In this document: piece after piece, positions 33,137 through 40,754 of the stretch
How the letters are laid out: each line of letters opens with the position of its first letter
Position numbering within the stretch: the first letter of the stretch is position 1
Assembly (NCBI RefSeq): GCF_003641205.1
Contig: NZ_CP032762.1
Span: forward strand, 5,600,001-5,664,000
Length of the DNA: 64,000 bases
Direction of reading: 5' to 3'
DNA from: Rhodococcus sp. P1Y
Lineage (GTDB): Bacteria > Actinomycetota > Actinomycetes > Mycobacteriales > Mycobacteriaceae
Notes under the pieces: generated by a model
Seen by the model: the letters and a program-made list of their open reading frames with translations, nothing else
Database searches by the model: none
What the model was told of the DNA's origin: nothing
Translations under genes and position numbers: made by a program

Positions 33137-34150
33137 CTACCCCAACTTGCGGAGCCGAGGAGCCAGATCGCGCTCGAAGAGTTCGAGGAACCGCTTCTGA
33201 TCGTGCCCGGGCGCGTGGAAGACGAGGTGGTTCAGGCCCGCGTCGGTGTACTGCTTGACCTTTTCGACGGCCTCGTCGGGGTCCGAGGCGACGATCCAGC
33301 GCTTGGCGACCTGCTCGATCGGCAGTTCGTCGGCAGCTTTCTCCATTTCGATTGGGTCCTCGATGGAGTGCTTCTGCTCCGGCGTCAGTGACAGCGGCGC
33401 CCAGAAGCGAGTGTTCTCGAGAGCCAGGTCGGGATCGGTGTCGTAACTGATCTTGATCTCGATCATCTTGTCGATCTCGCCGGCGTCACGTTCTGCCTTG
33501 CCCGCACCCTCTTCGACGGCAGGTAGCAGTTTGTCGGTGTAGAGCTCCATGCCCTTGCCCGAGGTGCAGATGAAGCCGTCTCCCGCACGCCCGGCGTACC
33601 GCGCGACGACGGGTCCGCCTGCTGCGATGTAGACGGGGATGCCGCCGTCGGGAACGTCGTAGATCGATGCGCCCTTGGTGGTGTAGTAATCGCCTTCGAA
33701 GTCGACGCGGTCACCGAGCCACAGTTCACGCATCAGCCGAACCGATTCACGGAGCCGCGCGAATCGCTCCTTGAAGTCCGGCCACTCGCCCTTGTAGCCG
33801 GTGGCGATCTCGTTGAGGGCCTCACCGGTACCCACGCCGAGCATGATGCGTCCGGGGTAGAGGCACCCCATCGTCGCGAATGCCTGCGCGATCACCGACG
33901 GGTTGTAGCGGAACGTCGGCGTCAGGACCGATGTGCCGAGTTGGATCGTTTCGGTCCGCTCCCCGACGGCTGTCATCCACGCGAGGGAGAACGGAGCATG
34001 CCCGCCTTCGTGACGCCACGGCTGGAAGTGGTCGCTGACCGTCGCCGAATCCATTCCGTGCTGCTCCGCGAGAACACCCAGTTCGACGAGCTCCCGCGGC
34101 CCGAACTGCTCTGCCGACGCCTTGTATCCAAGTTTCAAAGCCTGTGCCAC
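33137..34150 (-). CDS. fgd1: F420-dependent glucose-6-phosphate dehydrogenase
   Basis: This 337-residue luciferase-like TIM-barrel enzyme oxidises glucose 6-phosphate and reduces F420. It is very close to mycobacterial Fgd1, with [60 protein letters not shown] and [20 protein letters not shown]. The conserved histidine, glutamate and tryptophan of the active site are in these segments. Its position beside pta matches M. tuberculosis. Confidence 0.97.
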   Translation of the reverse strand: MAQALKLGYKASAEQFGPRELVELGVLAEQHGMDSATVSDHFQPWRHEGGHAPFSLAWMTAVGERTETIQLGTSVLTPTFRYNPSVIAQAFATMGCLYPGRIMLGVGTGEALNEIATGYKGEWPDFKERFARLRESVRLMRELWLGDRVDFEGDYYTTKGASIYDVPDGGIPVYIAAGGPVVARYAGRAGDGFICTSGKGMELYTDKLLPAVEEGAGKAERDAGEIDKMIEIKISYDTDPDLALENTRFWAPLSLTPEQKHSIEDPIEMEKAADELPIEQVAKRWIVASDPDEAVEKVKQYTDAGLNHLVFHAPGHDQKRFLELFERDLAPRLRKLG

Positions 34151-34213
34151 GCGCTACTCCCTCGTCGAAACTCACTGGTACCTCGATTGTGCACTCCCGG
34201 CGGAGGCACCGGA

Positions 34214-34558
34214 CTACTGGATACCCAGCACGGTCACCACTGCAGCCAGGACAGCGATCGCACCGATCCCGACTGCGAAGATCCACAGCTCTTTCGCTTC
34301 GGGCATAGGTGCTCCCGATTCCAACGCCCGCCGCACCTGTAGCCAGCGACGCAGCCCGACCATCGCGGCGGAGGCCGCCATCAGGATCAGAACGAGCCCA
34401 AGCGTCGTCCTGACCCATCCGGTGCTGAAGTCCGGTACGAGGTGCACGACGGCGATACCACCGGCGAGCAAACCGAGTGAGGTGCGCATCCACGCCAGGA
34501 ACGTTCGTTCGCTGGCCAGGGTGAAGCGTTCGTCGGGTCGAGACGGATCGGAAGTCAC
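34214..34558 (-). CDS. DUF202 (YidH-like) membrane protein
   Basis: This 114-residue protein has the DUF202 signature FTLASERTFLAWMRTSLGLL and three hydrophobic segments. The family is small inner-membrane proteins of unknown function. It lies on the same strand as fgd1, with a 63-bp gap. Confidence 0.85.
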   Translation of the reverse strand: MTSDPSRPDERFTLASERTFLAWMRTSLGLLAGGIAVVHLVPDFSTGWVRTTLGLVLILMAASAAMVGLRRWLQVRRALESGAPMPEAKELWIFAVGIGAIAVLAAVVTVLGIQ

Positions 34559-34613
34559 GACTCCATCATGCAGTCAGCACCTACAGAGTGTTCTGCGACG
34601 CCGGTGCAGGGCG

Positions 34614-35303
34614 CTAGGCGGGCGTGCGCACGAGAGTCAGTTGCGAGCGCTGACGGATCTCGAAGCCGATCGAAAGGTACAGCCGGATGGCGTTCTCGTT
34701 GGCCGCCGACGCATGAAGGAACGGCTTCTCTCCACGTTCGCGAATGCCGTGACCCACTGCGCGCACCAGATCGGTCGCGAGGCCTCGCCCGCGATACGCG
34801 GGATCTGTACAGACGGCACTGATCTCGGTCCATCCCGTCGGGTGCATCCGCTCCCCCGCCATCGCAATGAGCGCACCCTCGTCCCTGAGACCGAGGTAGG
34901 TTCCGAGCTCGAAGGTGCGCGGCAGAAACGGTCCAGGCTGAGTGCGTGCGACGAGATCGAGCATCTCCGGAACGTCGGTTGCTCCGAGCCGAAGTGCGCC
35001 CGCAAGCGGCCTGGTCTCGAGGTGAGTTCCGACGAGTTGGACGAGCCCGAACTGGTCGACCAGGCCCCATCCCGCCGGCAACCGATGCCCGACGCCTCGC
35101 AGCGAGACGATGTCGCCCGGACCGAAGAGTTGCGCGATGTCCGCCCAGTCGCTGTCCTCGATGACCGGCGGGTGGCCGAGGAACGGCGCGACCTCGGGGT
35201 CGAACCGAAAGCTCCGGCCGATGCTGCGCGCGAATTTTGCATGTTCGCCGAGCAACGACGACCTGATCGGGTCGTCGAGCGGATGGTCGTACTCGATCGT
35301 CAT
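34614..35303 (-). CDS. GNAT-family N-acetyltransferase (FR47-like)
   Basis: This 229-residue protein has a C-terminal acetyltransferase fold with EISAVCTDPAYRGRGLATDL (acetyl-CoA loop) and FLHASAANENAIRLYLSIGF. The N-terminal 110 residues resemble the regulatory half of FR47-type proteins. I chose the ATG at 35303; its first bases overlap the stop of a truncated upstream gene as ATGA. The substrate is unknown. Confidence 0.85.
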   Translation of the reverse strand: MTIEYDHPLDDPIRSSLLGEHAKFARSIGRSFRFDPEVAPFLGHPPVIEDSDWADIAQLFGPGDIVSLRGVGHRLPAGWGLVDQFGLVQLVGTHLETRPLAGALRLGATDVPEMLDLVARTQPGPFLPRTFELGTYLGLRDEGALIAMAGERMHPTGWTEISAVCTDPAYRGRGLATDLVRAVGHGIRERGEKPFLHASAANENAIRLYLSIGFEIRQRSQLTLVRTPA

Positions 35304-35446
35304 CGGGTCTCCACTACCTCCAGAACCTGCCGGACCAGATCGTCGATGTTCGCACCGGTGGTGTCGATGGTCAAATCCGGTGACGTCGGCGGTACGAGCT
35401 TGTGCGGCTTCGCCGCCCGTGCGCGCGTAATAACACCAGAACGTAA
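35300..35446 (-). pseudogene. 3' relic of a P-loop nucleotide/sulfate kinase-like gene
   Basis: Directly upstream of the GNAT gene, in frame to a TGA that overlaps its ATG, the minus strand reads KPHKLVPPTSPDLTIDTTGA followed by NIDDLVRQVLEVVETR. This is what the C-terminus of AAA/adenylylsulfate-kinase-like proteins looks like. The frame then runs into palindromic repeat sequence at 35404 and hits a TAG at 35447. No kinase core is present, so the gene is a remnant whose 5' part was lost at the repeat. Confidence 0.65.
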
Positions 35447-35522
35447 CTACGCACTCACCACCCGTGACCTCGTCGTGAGCGCGTAATGACAGCGGAACGT
35501 AATTACGCGCGCACGGGCGGCG
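35404..35522. repeat. Composite palindromic repeat, family B, locus 1
   Basis: The outer 20-bp arms at 35411-35430 and 35503-35522 are perfect inverted copies (CGCCGCCCGTGCGCGCGTAA and its complement). Inside are two facing units of the type GCGTAAT-AC...GTAACTACGC (35425-35452) and GCGTAATGAC...GTAATTACGC (35481-35508), joined by GCACTCA/GTGAGCGC spacer arms. The left end also contains a small GCGGC-TTC-GCCGC hairpin. The same architecture recurs at 46719-46845 and a single unit at 42606-42651. Confidence 0.85.
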
Positions 35523-35662
35523 CAGGCGCACATTCGAATCACCGTGATTCTTCCCCCGTGGGTGGTCGACCTGCGAGAACTCGCCATTCGGTTTCGAAAT
35601 CAGGCGAGTCGGTGAAATATCAGATGCTGGAAGCCGATCGCGAAATGAAGGAGCAACGAGAT

Positions 35663-35869
35663 ATGAGCGACAACATCTACCGTGTCACCGAGATCGTCGG
35701 AACCTCGACGGAGAGCTCGGACGATGCAGTGCGCAAGGCCATTGCACGCGCCAACACGACGCTGAAGAATCTCGACTGGTTCGAGGTCGTCGAAACTCGC
35801 GGACACATCGAGAACGGCGCCGTCGCGCACTTTCAGGTGACGGTGAAGGTCGGCTTCAAGCTCGAGTGA
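35663..35869 (+). CDS. Dodecin flavoprotein
   Basis: This 68-residue protein is a dodecin, a dodecameric flavin-storage protein. It has [20 protein letters not shown], the flavin-stacking tryptophan in [16 protein letters not shown] and a C-terminal [12 protein letters not shown]. An AAGGAG site lies 10 bases before the ATG. Its 3' end overlaps the convergent gene by 14 bp. Confidence 0.95.
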   Translation: MSDNIYRVTEIVGTSTESSDDAVRKAIARANTTLKNLDWFEVVETRGHIENGAVAHFQVTVKVGFKLE

Positions 35870-37154
35870 TCACCGTCGATTGCTGTAGTCGTCGCGCATG
35901 CTCCAGGTGGGTACGTAAGTACGCACCTGGAGCGAAGTGCGTGTCGTAGAAGTCGAGGTCGATGTTCTGGGCCTGCAGATACATCAGTACGTGCACCGTC
36001 GGGACCGTGCCCGGTAGCTTGCCGAAAGACTCGTAGATGTACGACGCCTCCGCCGTCACCAGGTCTTGAACCGCCTCGGCGGGCAACGCCGAGGACCGCA
36101 CCTTCGGCGTATCCGACCAGGCCCCAGGCGTGTCGGGATGGAACGGGCCACCCGGCCCGTACTTGCGCTCGATGTACTTGGCAACGCCGTCGGCCACGGT
36201 TGGCACGTGCGGCGGGGAGAGCGTGTCGAAGTAGCCGTCCAGTCCCGTGGCGTTGGGAAACGGCCACCGCGGATCGCTGTCGGAGCGGAAACCGAGGCCG
36301 GGCGCCCGGGGATCCCCGGAGCCACCGAGAACCGACAACCGGTCGAGTCCGTCGAACATCCATCCGCCGAGCCCCAACGCCTGCAGTGCCAGCACTCCGT
36401 TGTGAGTAGCCGTCGCGAGTTCGGCGCTGGCCTCGGTCAGGGTGTACTGCTCCACGAACGACAGCGGCACCGGATCGTCGAAATGGGCCAGACCGGAGAA
36501 TTTTTCGAGTCCTGGAATCGGCCTGTCGTGCACGTCGTCGAAAATCACGTACCCGTTGGCCGCGAAGAACGACAGGTTGGCGATCAGGTGCTCGGCAAGA
36601 TCGGCCACAGGAAACGCGAGCAGACTGCCCGGATGGTTGGCAATCCAGGTGTTGTGACCCTCCATGTAGGGCTCTTCACGCGGGATCTCGAGGCGCGTGC
36701 CGGACAACCGAACGTACTGATCTGCAGTGTGATTCAGCCAGTCCTCCAGGTCGAACTCCCCTGCCGGCGGCGGAGTGTCCCGGCTCGGGAGCAGATAAGT
36801 TCCCGAATCGTCGGTGAAGAACAGCTGACTCGTGTGGAACCCTGCCGCAGACGGAAATGTCCGCCCCACAGCACTTCCCGAGTAGTTGGGGAAATTGGGC
36901 GCGTAGCCGCCATGCCGCGTGATGCCGTAGTGCCACCCCGTGACGCCACCGACCACCGACAGCAGCAGGGCCCGCTCGACCTCGGTCAACGGCGTCGCGG
37001 GGTGCGCACTCTCGAAGGCCAAGGGGCCGTCGGGAATCGAGCCACCGAGAGGAAACCTGCGCGAACGACGCCCGGCGATGGCGTCGAACAGCGGGAAAGA
37101 TGCGGCTTCGGCGAGCGCGGCTCGCTGCTCATCGGTGACTGTCAGCCTTGCCAT
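35856..37154 (-). CDS. Hypothetical protein with nitroreductase-like features
   Basis: I cannot assign this 432-residue protein firmly. The N-terminus ([20 protein letters not shown], then [20 protein letters not shown]) resembles the substrate-and-flavin entry region of nitroreductase-fold proteins, including SagB-type ones. No membrane segments or signal peptide are seen. The ATG at 37154 has GAGGAGGAG just upstream and overlaps the preceding hydrolase gene by 13 bp, so the two form an operon. The nitroreductase link is an inference from sequence patterns. Confidence 0.6.
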   Translation of the reverse strand: MARLTVTDEQRAALAEAASFPLFDAIAGRRSRRFPLGGSIPDGPLAFESAHPATPLTEVERALLLSVVGGVTGWHYGITRHGGYAPNFPNYSGSAVGRTFPSAAGFHTSQLFFTDDSGTYLLPSRDTPPPAGEFDLEDWLNHTADQYVRLSGTRLEIPREEPYMEGHNTWIANHPGSLLAFPVADLAEHLIANLSFFAANGYVIFDDVHDRPIPGLEKFSGLAHFDDPVPLSFVEQYTLTEASAELATATHNGVLALQALGLGGWMFDGLDRLSVLGGSGDPRAPGLGFRSDSDPRWPFPNATGLDGYFDTLSPPHVPTVADGVAKYIERKYGPGGPFHPDTPGAWSDTPKVRSSALPAEAVQDLVTAEASYIYESFGKLPGTVPTVHVLMYLQAQNIDLDFYDTHFAPGAYLRTHLEHARRLQQSTVITRA

Positions 37155-37960
37155 GACGACTCCTCCTCGTAGGTGACCGGTGATGCGGTGTCGGCGCGTT
37201 CGAGTACGAAATCTGCGATCAAAGCAGCAGTACGACGGTGTCCGGTCTCGTTGAGCACGTCGTGGCGCGCACCTGCGATCTCTCTGATCTGGAGACCGGG
37301 CGCACGGCCGACCCATCGCCGCACGCCGTCGATCGGCGAGATCCGATCGAGCTGACCGTGTACCGCGAGAACCGGCACTTTCAGCGTATCGAGGTCTCTG
37401 TCGAATCGAGCCCAGGCACGGGGTAACTCACGCGCAAGCACGTCTCCGGAGTCGCTGCTGACGAAGGCGAGGGGATCGTTGACGAGCGCGTCGAGATAGA
37501 ACGGATCGTCCGAGAGTTCGCTCGGGTCGAGGTCGAACTGTTGGGCGGCCGGATCCAACCAGTCCAGCGGCGACAGCGGCGCACCCGAGAGGACGGCGCC
37601 GACATAACGGTCGGGGTTGTCGAGCATAGCCAGACCGGCGACGACCGAACCAAGGGAATGCCCTATCACGAGCGACGGGACATCGGGCGCGTAGGACCTT
37701 GCCAACGACGTCAGTGTTGCTGCGTCGGACTGTAATTCGTCGAGAGATCCGAAATCACCTCGGTCGCCGGTCGACAGACCGTGACCGATCTGATCCAAGG
37801 CCCATACGTCGATGCCATCGGCGCTCAGCGAGTCGGCGAACCGGTGGTAGAGGCCCGAATGTTCACCGTAGCCGTGCAGAAAGATCACGTTGACCTTTCC
37901 GACCTCGGCCGCCCAGTGACGGTAGTAGATCGGTCCGCGTGCGCCGTCGAAGAATGGCAT
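37142..37960 (-). CDS. Alpha/beta hydrolase (monoacylglycerol lipase-like)
   Basis: This hydrolase of about 272 residues has NVIFLHGYGEHSGLYHRFAD (oxyanion region), the nucleophile elbow GHSLGS, the acid in VLAVHGQLDRISP and the histidine in GARHDVLNETGH. The order and spacing match Serine aminopeptidase S33/monoglyceride lipases. I prefer the ATG at 37960 (MPFFDGARGP); an in-frame ATG 12 codons upstream at 37996 is possible. It is coupled to the downstream nitroreductase-like gene. Confidence 0.85.
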   Translation of the reverse strand: MPFFDGARGPIYYRHWAAEVGKVNVIFLHGYGEHSGLYHRFADSLSADGIDVWALDQIGHGLSTGDRGDFGSLDELQSDAATLTSLARSYAPDVPSLVIGHSLGSVVAGLAMLDNPDRYVGAVLSGAPLSPLDWLDPAAQQFDLDPSELSDDPFYLDALVNDPLAFVSSDSGDVLARELPRAWARFDRDLDTLKVPVLAVHGQLDRISPIDGVRRWVGRAPGLQIREIAGARHDVLNETGHRRTAALIADFVLERADTASPVTYEEESSWQG

Positions 37961-38065
37961 GCCATCAAGTCCATCACCAGGGCGGGACCTCGTCAATGAT
38001 TCTGATCAGGGGTGCAGTGAACAACCGATCCGGCTCAGAGGCGAGGTAGCGTCGAGACTGGAGGT

Positions 38066-38842
38066 ATGTCAATGTCCAGAGCACTCAGCCATGCACAGGC
38101 AACACAGACGGTCGCAGCCAACGGCACCGTGTCGATCGAACCGAACCACCGCCGGATCAGGGCGTTCTTCGGAGGTGAGGTCGTGGCCGACACCACCGAG
38201 TCCGTCTATCTGTTCGAGAAGGACCACCTGCCTGCCTATTACATCCCACGGACGGATGTTCGAAGCGACTTCCTTCACGACTCGGCCACCACGACGGTTT
38301 GTCCTCGCAAGGGAACAGCGACGTACAGGACCCTGACCGTCGGGGGAAAGACCTCGGTCGACGCGCTCTGGACCTATCCGGACGCGTTGGACGACGCTCT
38401 CGACCTGAGCGAATACGTGTCGTTCTACTGGGACCGCGTCGACGCGTGGTTCGAGGAGGACGAGCAGGTGTTCGTACACCCTCGCGACCCGTACGTACGC
38501 GTCGACGTCCTGCCGTCCTCACGCCATGTGGAGGTCTACATAGGGGATGTTCTCGTCGCCCAGACACGAGCGCCGAAGATCCTGTTCGAAACCGGGCTCC
38601 CGCCGCGGTACTACGTCCCGCGCATCGACGTGAAGAACTCGCTGCTGACCGAGTCGGCCACGACGACCGCATGTCCGTACAAGGGAACTGCGTCGTACGT
38701 GTCGGTGCAGGACGGGCCGCAGGACGTCGCCTGGTTCTATCCACAAGCTACGTCCGCGGCGTCCGGCATCGAGAACCACCTGTCCTTCTACGCGGAGCGC
38801 GGTGCTCGGATCCTCGTCGACGGGGTCGTCCAGGAAAGGTAG
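38066..38842 (+). CDS. Tandem DUF427 domain protein
   Basis: This 258-residue protein carries two copies of DUF427. The first has VSIEPNHRRIRAFFGGEVVA, PAYYIPRTDV and TTTVCPRKGTATY; the second repeats the order with VRVDVLPSSRHVEVYIGDVL, PRYYVPRIDV and TTTACPYKGTASY. Each ends in a YPxA-type segment (WTYPDALDDAL and WFYPQATSAAS). The family is of unknown enzymatic role. It is monocistronic or cotranscribed with the following GNAT. Confidence 0.9.
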   Translation: MSMSRALSHAQATQTVAANGTVSIEPNHRRIRAFFGGEVVADTTESVYLFEKDHLPAYYIPRTDVRSDFLHDSATTTVCPRKGTATYRTLTVGGKTSVDALWTYPDALDDALDLSEYVSFYWDRVDAWFEEDEQVFVHPRDPYVRVDVLPSSRHVEVYIGDVLVAQTRAPKILFETGLPPRYYVPRIDVKNSLLTESATTTACPYKGTASYVSVQDGPQDVAWFYPQATSAASGIENHLSFYAERGARILVDGVVQER

Positions 38843-38894
38843 TCGCCGCTGGAATCAATGGGTTGGCCTTCACCCGATGTTCTATCGTGGAGCG

Positions 38895-39383
38895 ATGATG
38901 TCCGAGGACGTGATCATCCGTGCCCCGGAATTCACCGACGCCGCGGAGATCGCCCGGGTGCATACGGCCGTCTGGAGGTCGACTTACGGCGGAACCGTGC
39001 CGGAGGCGTACCTCGACGCAGGGTCCATCGACCGTCGAACAGCCCACTGGCAGAGGGTACTTCGACTTCACAGCACTGACCATGCAGTTGCGATCGCCGA
39101 ACTGGACTCGGCCGTCGTCGGTTTGGCGCACTGCGGTGTCGAAGACGGCCGTCGAAAGCTGTTCGCGCTGTACGTCCTCGACGACTACCACGGCACCGGC
39201 ATCGGACAACAACTCCTGGATGCCGTGCTCACCGAGGAACCGACCGAACTCTGGGTCGCCCAGGACAACCACCGCGCGGTTGCCTTCTACCGACGCAACG
39301 GTTTTATTCCCGACGGCGTCGCCCAGGACTTCCCAGGTGTCGACGGCTTCCTGACCATCAGAATGATGCGGGCCAACGCCTGA
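38895..39383 (+). CDS. GNAT-family N-acetyltransferase
   Basis: This 162-residue acetyltransferase has IIRAPEFTDAAEIARVHTAV, the acetyl-CoA loop YVLDDYHGTGIGQQLLDAVL and ELWVAQDNHRAVAFYRRNGF. Two adjacent ATGs (38895, 38898) follow a GGAG site. The substrate is not predictable. Confidence 0.88.
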   Translation: MMSEDVIIRAPEFTDAAEIARVHTAVWRSTYGGTVPEAYLDAGSIDRRTAHWQRVLRLHSTDHAVAIAELDSAVVGLAHCGVEDGRRKLFALYVLDDYHGTGIGQQLLDAVLTEEPTELWVAQDNHRAVAFYRRNGFIPDGVAQDFPGVDGFLTIRMMRANA

Positions 39384-39388
39384 CCTGT

Positions 39389-39475
39389 CGGTGCATCGAC
39401 CAAAGGTTTCTTTTGCTCCTTGCGCTGGACGAGGCCGAACTCGACTTCTACAGTCAGCTGTGGGACATCACATGA
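39389..39475 (+). pseudogene. Possible 3' relic of a lost gene
   Basis: Between two complete genes an open stretch ends with LLLALDEAELDFYSQLWDIT and a TGA at 39473-39475. The composition looks like a real protein C-terminus, but it has no start and its upstream continuation runs out of frame into the GNAT gene. I infer a remnant left by a deletion; it could be chance. Confidence 0.3.
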
Positions 39476-39494
39476 TTATTGTTGGGGGGGGTAT

Positions 39495-40133
39495 ATGACA
39501 TTCGAGGACGCGCGAGTGTTGGACATCGCGGAGACGCTTGCCTGTACCGATCTGGGGCATCCGGTCCGCGTAGCGGTGGACGGCATCACGGCGTCGGGAA
39601 AGTCGACCGTTGCCGCTGCAATCACACGTGCGTTGGGACGCTTGGACCGTCAGTCAATCCATCTCACAATGGACGGCTTCCACCACCCCCGCGCGCACCG
39701 ACATCGGCAGGGGCGCATGTCTGCCGAAGGATATTACTGGGATGCATACGATTTCGATTCGCTGATCTCCCGAGTGCTCGTTCCGCTCGGGCCGGGCGGA
39801 TCCGGGTCGTACTGTGAAGGCGTCATAGACCTGCAGTCCGATCGACGTCTCGACACCGAGCCTCGCCATGCTCCGAAGAATGCCGTGCTGGTGGTCGACG
39901 GAACCTTCCTACAGCGTCCTCCCCTCGACGCCCATTGGGATACAACGGTATTCGTCGACACGGACTTCGACACCGCCCGCGAAAGGGGCACACAACGCGA
40001 CTCGAAACTACTGGGTGGCCGAGAGAGGGCAACGGAGGCCTTTCACCTCCGCTACCATGCCGCATCACGGATCTATGTCGACACTGTGAACCCCAAGGCC
40101 CTGGCGACGTTCGTCATCGACAACAATCGCTGA
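39495..40133 (+). CDS. Uridine kinase-like P-loop kinase
   Basis: The 212-residue protein has a Walker A VDGITASGKSTVAAAI, the DGFHHPRAHRH segment after the second strand and a YYWDAYDFDSLISRVL motif typical of uridine/pantothenate-type kinases, then VLVVDGTFLQRPPLDAHWDT. A run of eight G residues at 39484-39491 sits three bases before the ATG and overlaps the ribosome-binding position. The true substrate could be a nucleoside or another small hydroxyl compound. Confidence 0.8.
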   Translation: MTFEDARVLDIAETLACTDLGHPVRVAVDGITASGKSTVAAAITRALGRLDRQSIHLTMDGFHHPRAHRHRQGRMSAEGYYWDAYDFDSLISRVLVPLGPGGSGSYCEGVIDLQSDRRLDTEPRHAPKNAVLVVDGTFLQRPPLDAHWDTTVFVDTDFDTARERGTQRDSKLLGGRERATEAFHLRYHAASRIYVDTVNPKALATFVIDNNR

Positions 40134-40647
40134 CCACGCCGGCCGCCGGCAAGGGGTGACAGACCGTTGGTCAGGGGCGAGAAGTTCGCGCCGAGAAAGA
40201 CCAGCACCTGTTATGGTTCGACGCTGGCGCTCGAGCCTGCAAGTAAAGGGCGTTGCAATCAGGCTGAATGACTCGCGGCCGTACTGCCTGTCGGCTGTCA
40301 GCCGTGGACGGAAAGGTCCACGGCCGCACGCGCGCAGCCGAGATTGCACCCGGAAAGGCCGTCGAACCACCCGAGTCGTCGAATGCGTATCAACCATTGC
40401 ATAGAGCGAACCTAGACCTGCCGAATGACAATGGACACCATTCGAATCATCATGATCGAAAGGGACGGCGACCCGGATCTGTCCTGGTCCAACTACCCCA
40501 GCTCAATTACCACAGCCAGGTGCCGACGCGCCCTGAACCGAGCCTTTGAACCGAAGTTCGAGGGCAACAGAAATAGAATCAGCGTGATTCTGCGTTGTAC
40601 CTCTCATCCGCGATTAGCGCTCGCGAACCGGCATGGCTATGGTCGTG
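40134..40647. other. Gene-free interval of about 510 bp
   Basis: I find no convincing gene here. Short open frames are arginine-rich and lack ribosome sites. The only clear structure is a perfect hairpin at 40302-40323 (CCGTGGAC, loop GGAAAG, GTCCACGG) with no T-tract, so it is not a standard terminator. The right end leads into the SAM-type riboswitch, so the promoter of the organosulfur operon should lie in the last 100-200 bp. Confidence 0.6.
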
Positions 40648-40747
40648 TCAACCATCCAGAGCGGTCTAGAGTCCTGGCTCGTCGACGCCGCAGCAACCCC
40701 CGACGCAAGTAGGTGCGGGTGCTTCCGCCAGGGTCGATGGAGAGGCA
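40648..40747 (+). promoter_or_regulatory. SAM-type riboswitch (SAM-I/IV-variant-like), copy 1
   Basis: The RNA would read CCATCCAGAGCGG, then GAGTCCTGGCTC, GACGCCGCAGCAACCCC, GGGTGCT-CCGCCAGGG and CGATGGAGAGG. This order and the GCAACCCC/GGUGC core fit the SAM-I/SAM-IV superfamily of actinobacteria. Stems: CCATC (40652-40656) with GATGG (40736-40740), GCGG with CCGC, and CCTGGC with GCCAGG. The ribosome site of the next gene, GGAGAGG, overlaps the closing stem, suggesting translational control. A second copy at 57501-57608 shows compensating changes. Confidence 0.85.
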
Positions 40748-40754
40748 CGAACGC

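Noticed and set aside
33137..34150. fgd1 as a ninth organosulfur luciferase-like monooxygenase
   Set aside because: Although it shares the luciferase-like fold, its sequence matches F420-dependent glucose-6-phosphate dehydrogenase throughout.
35404..35522. Terminal inverted repeats of an insertion sequence
   Set aside because: The two arms are only about 72 bp apart and enclose no transposase; similar units recur elsewhere as short palindromes.
40302..40323. Hairpin CCGTGGAC/GTCCACGG as a terminator of the kinase-like gene
   Set aside because: It lies about 170 bp past the stop and is not followed by a T-tract; kept only as a structure note.
40156..40404. Small open frame after the uridine-kinase-like gene
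   Set aside because: Arginine-rich, no family resemblance and no ribosome site; treated as part of a gene-free interval.
40425..40712. Small open frame just before the FAD gene
   Set aside because: Its 3' third lies inside the riboswitch and the product has no recognisable features.
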